Positions 59,286 through 64,000 of a DNA stretch of 64,000 nt are shown in pieces. The stretch lies in NCBI GenBank assembly GCA_947166355.1, contig CAMVDX010000005.1:1-64000 (forward strand). The letters are read 5' to 3'. Source of the stretch: an uncultured Treponema sp. GTDB taxonomy: Bacteria; Spirochaetota; Spirochaetia; Treponematales; Treponemataceae. Under the pieces are notes generated by a model, which saw nothing but the letters and a program-made list of their open reading frames with translations, did no database searches and was not told where the DNA came from. Both the position numbers and the translations under genes were made by a program. Every line of letters starts with the position of its first letter. Positions within the stretch are counted from its first letter, which is position 1.

Positions 59286-60259
59286 ATTTCATGGCTTTTT
59301 AATTTAGAAAGTCTCCAGCAGACAATTGCAAAAATGACAGCAAAGGTCATCATCAAAAAGCAGAGAATCTGTCCGGTTGAAAAATTAAGCAGAGATGTAT
59401 TTGTATAAATAGGTGCGCTTGCATCTTTTGCAATTCTGTAACCCAAATCTGCGTCAGGCTCGCGGAAATATTCAATAAAGAATCGAACAAATCCATAACC
59501 GCCGGCATAAATTGCAGAAAGCATTCCGTCGAATTTCTTGTGTTTGCGGCAGAACCAGATTATCAGCCATAAAACGATTCCTTCAAAGAAAGCTTCGTAA
59601 AGCTGACTTGGATGGCGCGGTAAATTAACAAGACCGCTTGCCGGCAATTCCATTCCGATTTTTTCTGCAAATTCTTTTACCCATGGTAATTTTGCAGAGA
59701 ATCTTTCAGCGGCAGGGAATACAATACCCCATGGCATTGTGGTTATGCGGCCGTAAAGCTCACCGTTCATAAAGTTGCCGAGACGGCCAAAGGTGTAGCC
59801 GAGTGGAATTGCACAAGCCATTGCATCACACCATTTTGGGAAAGGTTTCTTTTTGAATTTACACCAGAGAATCATACCCAAAAGACCTCCGATAAAGCCT
59901 CCGTGGTAAGACATGCCTTCAAGACCGGTAAAATTTCCTGCTCCATCAAACGGCCAGAAAATCAGCCATGGTTTAGCCTTGTATAATCCGCTTGTATCAT
60001 AAATTAAAGTTGAGAAAACTCTGGCGCCAATTAGGAGAAAAACAATTCCGGTAAAGATAAAACTGAAAATGTCATCTTCTGTGGCCTTATAATTTGGAGA
60101 ATCCAAAGCGCCTTCTTTGAGAACTCTTTTGAGCAGATAATAGGCAGTAATGAATGCAAACGCATACATAAGGCCATACCAGCGCAGAAGAGAAAGAAAT
60201 TTTATATTTGGAAAAATCTGTGGATGAATCCATGATGGAAAATTGATAAATAAAAACAT
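59282..60259 (-). CDS. lgt: Prolipoprotein diacylglyceryl transferase
   Basis: Moves diacylglycerol from phosphatidylglycerol to the lipobox cysteine, the first step of lipoprotein maturation. It has 325 residues from the ATG at 60259 (MFLFINFPSWIHPQIF), with AAAGGA seven bases upstream. A 27-codon upstream extension (starting MLKQVQHDN) is only translated repeat DNA. Seven membrane helices are visible. The Lgt signature is GRLGNFMNGELYGR near residue 160, with YHGGFIGGLLG upstream. It serves the many lipoproteins expected in a spirochaete, together with lspA at 19.5 kb. Confidence 0.96.
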   Translation of the reverse strand: MFLFINFPSWIHPQIFPNIKFLSLLRWYGLMYAFAFITAYYLLKRVLKEGALDSPNYKATEDDIFSFIFTGIVFLLIGARVFSTLIYDTSGLYKAKPWLIFWPFDGAGNFTGLEGMSYHGGFIGGLLGMILWCKFKKKPFPKWCDAMACAIPLGYTFGRLGNFMNGELYGRITTMPWGIVFPAAERFSAKLPWVKEFAEKIGMELPASGLVNLPRHPSQLYEAFFEGIVLWLIIWFCRKHKKFDGMLSAIYAGGYGFVRFFIEYFREPDADLGYRIAKDASAPIYTNTSLLNFSTGQILCFLMMTFAVIFAIVCWRLSKLKSHEI

Positions 60260-60316
60260 GTTGAAATCCTTTTTTGTCTTTGCGAGGAGTGAAACGGGGG
60301 CTGTCCAAAAAGTATT

Positions 60317-60389
60317 GTCATGCTGAACTTGTTTCAGCATCTACACCACATCTAGTTCTATAGATTCCGAAACAAGTTCGGAATGACAC
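60317..60389. repeat. Two family B hairpins between the MinD-like gene and lgt
   Basis: ATGCTGAA-cttgt-TTCAGCAT (60320-60340) and ATTCCGAA-acaag-TTCGGAAT (60364-60384), each next to a TGTCAT/ATGACA edge. A pair of opposite-facing units, as at 48988-49036. Confidence 0.8.
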
Positions 60390-60439
60390 TAGGATGTAAA
60401 CTTATTGGTCATCCACTTCGTTCCCGCAATGGCAAGTGT

Positions 60440-61588
60440 TTAAACCTTAAAGCCCTGCTGTGCCGCTTTTATCAGTTTTGATTTTAAGAGATTATTTTCT
60501 TTTCGCAACTGAGTAATTTCGTACTGCTGGGTTTTAATCATTTCTGCAAGCTCGCTTATGGAAAGAGAACCGCTTGAAACAATATCATCAATTCCAGAAA
60601 GGCGGAAGTTGAAATCTTCATTTGCATCTTCTTCAACATCCTGGAAGTTGTCGCCGTTAAAGCTGTCCGGATTAAATTCCGCATCAAATTCATGAGCCGG
60701 CGTAGAAATTACCTTATCTGCAATGCGGTAAATCGCCTGACCAAGTACAGACTGCGGCTTATAAACTACAACAGGCAGCTGAGAAGCAAGGGCTTTATCC
60801 TGAAGCATGTCACGATACATAAGACCAAGATATTCGATTTCAAGCCCAAGATACTGATTGCAGGAAGATTTGATTCTTGTTGCTCGGTCAGCATCCTTCG
60901 GGTCTTCAATCATATTCATTACAAGACGAGGCCGGAACTGCTGCATTCGGTTTATGAAAAGCTGAGTTGTCTGAGGGTCACGCTGAGCAAGAGCCTGAAT
61001 CAGCTGAGGAATATAAAGCTTTTGCATACTTTCCGAGTTCTTCTTAATCTCGTCCAGATAAGCACGGCCCGGAGTTCCTTTTTTGAAAGTCGTGTAGAGA
61101 AGTCGGAATACAGCGTTCTTTAAGAAAAGATAACCGTTAAGAGTTGCTGTAACCGCAGGAGCCGAAACAATAATTCCCTGAGGAGAAAGAAGGAACATAT
61201 CCAGAATAAACTGATGAGTTCCAGCGCCCAGGTCCAGAATAATATAGTCAGCATCAATATTTTTAAGATTTCTGATAAGCTTTACTTTTTGTAGATGTTT
61301 GAGAGATGTGAGGTCTGGAATCTGACTGTCACCTGCGATAAAACTTACGTTCTGATAGTCCGTAGGCTGAATGATTTCCTTAAAATCATTTTTTTCTGTG
61401 AACCACGAACCAAGACTAGCTTTGCCAGGTCTCTGACCAATTACGAGATGAAGATTTGATGCACCGAGGTCCAGGTCTGCCAGAACAACGCGCTTTCCCT
61501 GCTGACCGAGTGCAATTGCTAAGTTTGCGGATAAAAGGCTCTTTCCAACGCCACCCTTTCCGCTTGCTATCGGTATAATTTGTGACAT
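60440..61588 (-). CDS. MinD/ParA-family P-loop ATPase
   Basis: 382 residues. The deviant Walker A SGKGGVGKSLLSANLA lies at residues 9-24, then VVLADLDLGASNLHL (Walker A') and IILDLGAGTHQFILD (Walker B) near 115-130. The C-terminal 60-70 residues after an acidic stretch (FQDVEEDANEDFNF) form a probable coiled coil (EMIKTQQYEITQLRKENNLLKSKL). The family includes FlhG, MinD and chromosome-partitioning ATPases. No partner gene (flhF, minC, parB) is adjacent, so the cargo is unknown. The start uses a leaderless-type promoter, divergent from ctp. Confidence 0.85.
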   Translation of the reverse strand: MSQIIPIASGKGGVGKSLLSANLAIALGQQGKRVVLADLDLGASNLHLVIGQRPGKASLGSWFTEKNDFKEIIQPTDYQNVSFIAGDSQIPDLTSLKHLQKVKLIRNLKNIDADYIILDLGAGTHQFILDMFLLSPQGIIVSAPAVTATLNGYLFLKNAVFRLLYTTFKKGTPGRAYLDEIKKNSESMQKLYIPQLIQALAQRDPQTTQLFINRMQQFRPRLVMNMIEDPKDADRATRIKSSCNQYLGLEIEYLGLMYRDMLQDKALASQLPVVVYKPQSVLGQAIYRIADKVISTPAHEFDAEFNPDSFNGDNFQDVEEDANEDFNFRLSGIDDIVSSGSLSISELAEMIKTQQYEITQLRKENNLLKSKLIKAAQQGFKV

Positions 61589-61595
61589 AAAACAG

Positions 61596-61604
61596 ATTAT
61601 ATCA
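61596..61604 (-). promoter_or_regulatory. Extended -10 promoter of the MinD-like gene (leaderless)
   Basis: Minus strand TGATATAAT (hexamer 61596-61601); seven bases to the ATG at 61588; no ribosome site. The -35 region is weak, as at 53446. Confidence 0.6.
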
Positions 61605-61645
61605 CATTTATCTATAAAAAGGTAGATTTTTTAATTTTAGTGTCA

Positions 61646-61651
61646 TACAAT
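61646..61651 (+). promoter_or_regulatory. Candidate -10 box of ctp (leaderless)
   Basis: TACAAT at 61646-61651, eight bases before the ATG at 61660. No ribosome site and only a weak -35 element. It lies back to back with the MinD-like promoter about 50 bases away. Confidence 0.45.
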
Positions 61652-61659
61652 AGATTATT

Positions 61660-63141
61660 ATGAAGAAAATTATCAAAGTAATTTCAGTAGCTTTTTTACT
61701 CTGTTCATTTCAGTGTTTTGCCGAATCTTCGGTTGAAAATGATTCCAAAATTACAAGCTTTCAATATGTAAAAAAACTCAATTCTGTTTTTGATTTTGTT
61801 CAACAGAATTATGTTGATGAAATAGATCCAAAAATTCTTTACGAAGGCGCACTCAAGGGAATGCTGGATGCAATTGGAGATCCGCATACACTTTATCTGG
61901 ATTCAGATTATATGCGCGAACTTAACGATACAACATCCGGCAGCTTTGGCGGCGTAGGACTTTCCATTTCAAAAGCAACAGAATCTACACCTGCAAAGCC
62001 TGCTTACGTAGAGGTTGCGTCTCCAATAGATGATACTCCAGGGGCAAAGGCAGGTATTCAGGCCGGAGATTTAATTTCTGCAATTGACGGAATGCCTACT
62101 CCAAGCATGACGATGAATGAGGTTTTACAGCATCTTCGCGGAGAGATTGGAACTCCGGTTACAGTAACAATTCTTCGTGGAGCAAGCATGAAGTTTGATG
62201 TTACTCTGATTCGTGCACTTATTGAGGTTCCTACAGTAAAATACGGAATGATTGAAGGAACAAAAATCGGTTATGCCCGTCTGATTCAGTTTACTCCGGA
62301 TACTGCACTCCGCCTTCAGGATGCCCTGGACAGCTTTCAGAAAAACGGATATACAGGTTTGATTATTGATTTACGTGATAATCCTGGCGGACTGATTACA
62401 AGTGCAGTTGATGTAGCAGATAAATTCATAGATGAAGGACCGATTGTTTCTACAAAGAGCCGCCTTCTTTTTGAAAACAGCCAGTTTACTGCGAACAAAG
62501 ATAAAACAACAGTAAAGCGCAACATTCCGGTTGTTGTTCTTATAAATAAAGGTGCGGCAAGTGCTTCAGAAATTGTTTCAGGTGCGCTTAAAGATTATCA
62601 TCTTGCATATCTTGTAGGTGAACGAACTTACGGAAAAGGTTCTGTGCAGCAGGTTATTCCGCTGAGTAATACAGATGGAATCAAAATCACAATGGCTCGT
62701 TATTATACTCCAAGTGATATGAATATTGATAAGATTGGAATTCCGCCTGATTTAGAGATAAAAAATCTGGATAGCCTTTCTGAAGAAGAAGAAAAGCTTT
62801 ATGTTGAAATGGTAAATTCTGACATAATAACTAAAACCGTTGAACAGAAGCCTGGCATGACAGAAGCAGATATAGCAGAGGCTGCAAAAGCAATTGCTGC
62901 TGAATACCCGCTTGATGAAAGACTTATCAGAAGGCTTTTGCGCATTCAAGTTCAAAAAACTCAGACTGCCCCTCTTTATGATTTAGATTATGATTTGCAG
63001 TTAAACGAAGCCATTAAAGTTGTTCAGAATAAAGATTTCAGCACAATGGTAAAAAATGCAAAGACAATCCGAGAATTACAGGAAGAAGTTGAGGCTGCTC
63101 AGGCAGTCGAAGGCAGTGAGCTTACTGCAAGCCTGAAATAG
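61660..63141 (+). CDS. ctp: C-terminal processing protease, peptidase S41
   Basis: Periplasmic serine protease that trims or degrades proteins from their C-terminus. It has 493 residues. The signal peptide is MKKIIKVISVAFLLCSFQCFA. A conserved GSFGGVGLSIS lies near residue 88-98, the PDZ domain is about 100-190, and the catalytic Ser is in KGAASASEIVSG near residue 303 with Lys in ERTYGKGSVQQV near 328. The last 110 residues are helical with alternating acidic and Ala-rich text. rsmE starts 20 bases later, so the two are an operon. Confidence 0.95.
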   Translation: MKKIIKVISVAFLLCSFQCFAESSVENDSKITSFQYVKKLNSVFDFVQQNYVDEIDPKILYEGALKGMLDAIGDPHTLYLDSDYMRELNDTTSGSFGGVGLSISKATESTPAKPAYVEVASPIDDTPGAKAGIQAGDLISAIDGMPTPSMTMNEVLQHLRGEIGTPVTVTILRGASMKFDVTLIRALIEVPTVKYGMIEGTKIGYARLIQFTPDTALRLQDALDSFQKNGYTGLIIDLRDNPGGLITSAVDVADKFIDEGPIVSTKSRLLFENSQFTANKDKTTVKRNIPVVVLINKGAASASEIVSGALKDYHLAYLVGERTYGKGSVQQVIPLSNTDGIKITMARYYTPSDMNIDKIGIPPDLEIKNLDSLSEEEEKLYVEMVNSDIITKTVEQKPGMTEADIAEAAKAIAAEYPLDERLIRRLLRIQVQKTQTAPLYDLDYDLQLNEAIKVVQNKDFSTMVKNAKTIRELQEEVEAAQAVEGSELTASLK

Positions 63142-63161
63142 CCGGGGGCCGGGCTAAAATA

Positions 63162-64000
63162 ATGCGGCAATTTATTGTTGAAAAAAATCAGATTAAAAAT
63201 GGACTCATAATACTGGAGGGCAAGGATTATAAATATTTTCGGCAGGTGCTTAGGGTACGCTCTGGAGATATGGTAAGTGTAAGACTTCCTGATGGTGAGT
63301 TAAAAAATGCAACTGTAGCGTTAGTAGATGAGGCGGCGCGGCGTGTTACTTTGCAGACTTGTGCAGATACCGGCTTAAAGTCCGAAAAAACAATTACCCG
63401 CGGAGTTCAGGCAAATGAAATTGCCGGTGGTGCTGATGGAGCAACAGGGATTAATGGATTACAGACAGTTGAATACTGGCTTTTTCAGTTTATTCCAAAG
63501 CTGCAGAAGTTTGAGTTGATTGTACGTCAAGCTACTGAGTGTGGAGTTTCAGTTATTGTGCCGGTGGTCGGGGAATTTTCAGAAAAAGGCAGTGTGCAGG
63601 GGTTGTCTGGAGCAAAACGCGAGCGTCTTGACCGCATAATTAAAGAGGCACGGCAGCAAAGTGGTTCACCTGTAGATACACGTATAAACGAGCCTGTTAC
63701 TCTGGAAAAAGCAGTAGAGTTGTGGCAGGAAAATTGCAGTGGTGAAAATAAAGTTTCTTTTGTACTTTCAGAGCGAGATGATTGTTCCGGCAATCTGAGA
63801 AGTGAAGTGCAAAAGGCTGGCGGACTTGAAAAAATAAAAAAAGCGGCAATTGCAGTTGGCAGTGAAGGTGGAATCAGTCCAAATGAAGTAAAATTTCTTG
63901 AAGAAAAAGGACTATTTGTACCAATCCATTTTGCCGTAAATATATTAAGGTGTGAAACGGCTGCGCTTTATGGAATTGCGGCCGTTCAATCAGAAATTAT
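63162..64000 (+). CDS. rsmE: 16S rRNA (uracil-1498-N3)-methyltransferase, cut by window edge
   Basis: SPOUT-fold enzyme that methylates N3 of U1498 in 16S rRNA. About 279 codons are present from the ATG at 63162 (MRQFIVEKNQI). The N-terminal PUA-like part holds HVLRV-like FRQVLRVRSGDMV. The knot domain shows RQATECGVSVIVPV, IKEARQQSGSP, IAVGSEGGISPNEV and NILRCETAAL, all family marks. About 25 residues near 75-100 (ITRGVQANEIAGGADGATG) look like an unusual insert. The end lies beyond base 64000, probably by only a few codons. Confidence 0.93.
   Translation, partial: MRQFIVEKNQIKNGLIILEGKDYKYFRQVLRVRSGDMVSVRLPDGELKNATVALVDEAARRVTLQTCADTGLKSEKTITRGVQANEIAGGADGATGINGLQTVEYWLFQFIPKLQKFELIVRQATECGVSVIVPVVGEFSEKGSVQGLSGAKRERLDRIIKEARQQSGSPVDTRINEPVTLEKAVELWQENCSGENKVSFVLSERDDCSGNLRSEVQKAGGLEKIKKAAIAVGSEGGISPNEVKFLEEKGLFVPIHFAVNILRCETAALYGIAAVQSEI

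Noticed and set aside
60260..60340. N-terminal extension of lgt beginning MLKQVQHDN
   Set aside because: It is translated family B repeat DNA; AAAGGA before the ATG at 60259 and the Lgt family start support the shorter protein.
1..64000. tRNA, rRNA or tmRNA genes
   Set aside because: I looked for acceptor/T-loop patterns and rRNA-like blocks and saw none I could support; a covariance search would settle it.

Overview
The window looks like the chromosome of a free-living or gut/rumen-type spirochaete of the genus Treponema. The signs are a FlaB periplasmic flagellin core gene with a sigma-28-like promoter, spirochaete-style lipoprotein signals, type III glutamine synthetase, cytoplasmic GH3 and GH5 glycosidases, an S41 C-terminal protease, and many short palindromic repeats between genes. 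No tRNA, rRNA or CRISPR array was seen. Genus is inferred from protein resemblance, not from a marker search.

Layout. 1-0.9 kb: 5' part of carB (minus). 1.4-11 kb: ketosynthase, hotdog dehydratase, ketoreductase and second ketosynthase, in the order of the aryl-polyene genes apeO-P-Q-R, with a GH3 glucosidase and a membrane EAL phosphodiesterase between them and an exported TPR-like protein after them. 11.3-13.3 kb: a DUF1846 protein and a PqqD-like protein. 13.4-23.2 kb, all minus: OPT transporter, double PII-like protein, DUF1538 membrane protein, luxS, mtnN, a small membrane protein, lspA, a NIF3-family protein, an unknown membrane protein and a solute-binding-like protein. 23.2-38.7 kb: one gene for a 5,162-residue Ig-repeat lipoprotein holding an apparently exact 1,530-bp internal duplication. 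39.1-43 kb: dnaX-ybaB-recR and a STAS/zinc-ribbon protein. 43.2-44.4 kb: flaB, followed by a copy of its own 3' end. 44.6-49 kb: Cys-rich membrane protein, chemoreceptor, purD. 49-54.4 kb: GH5, XRE regulator, transglutaminase-like lipoprotein, a repeat protein and a secreted nuclease. 54.5-64 kb: glnN, a 215-bp MITE with target-site duplication, nnrD, a Lys-rich exported protein, lgt, a MinD-like ATPase, ctp and the 5' part of rsmE.

How the genes fit together. Several neighbourhoods are coherent: mtnN-luxS (S-adenosylhomocysteine recycling and AI-2), DUF1538 with PII-like domains (regulated transport), dnaX-ybaB-recR (replication and repair), and lspA plus lgt (two steps of lipoprotein maturation, matching the large lipoprotein genes here). 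The split KS-DH-KR-KS set may make an unusual polyene or fatty acyl chain; no carrier protein or acyltransferase for it lies in the window.

Two patterns run across the whole window. First, at least five families of short palindromic repeats fill the intergenic spaces, and several copies sit in frame inside genes (a ketosynthase, a DUF1538 transporter, dnaX, nnrD and the 20.8-kb membrane protein). Second, about nine genes have a good -10 box only 6-10 bases before the ATG and no Shine-Dalgarno sequence, so their mRNAs are probably leaderless.
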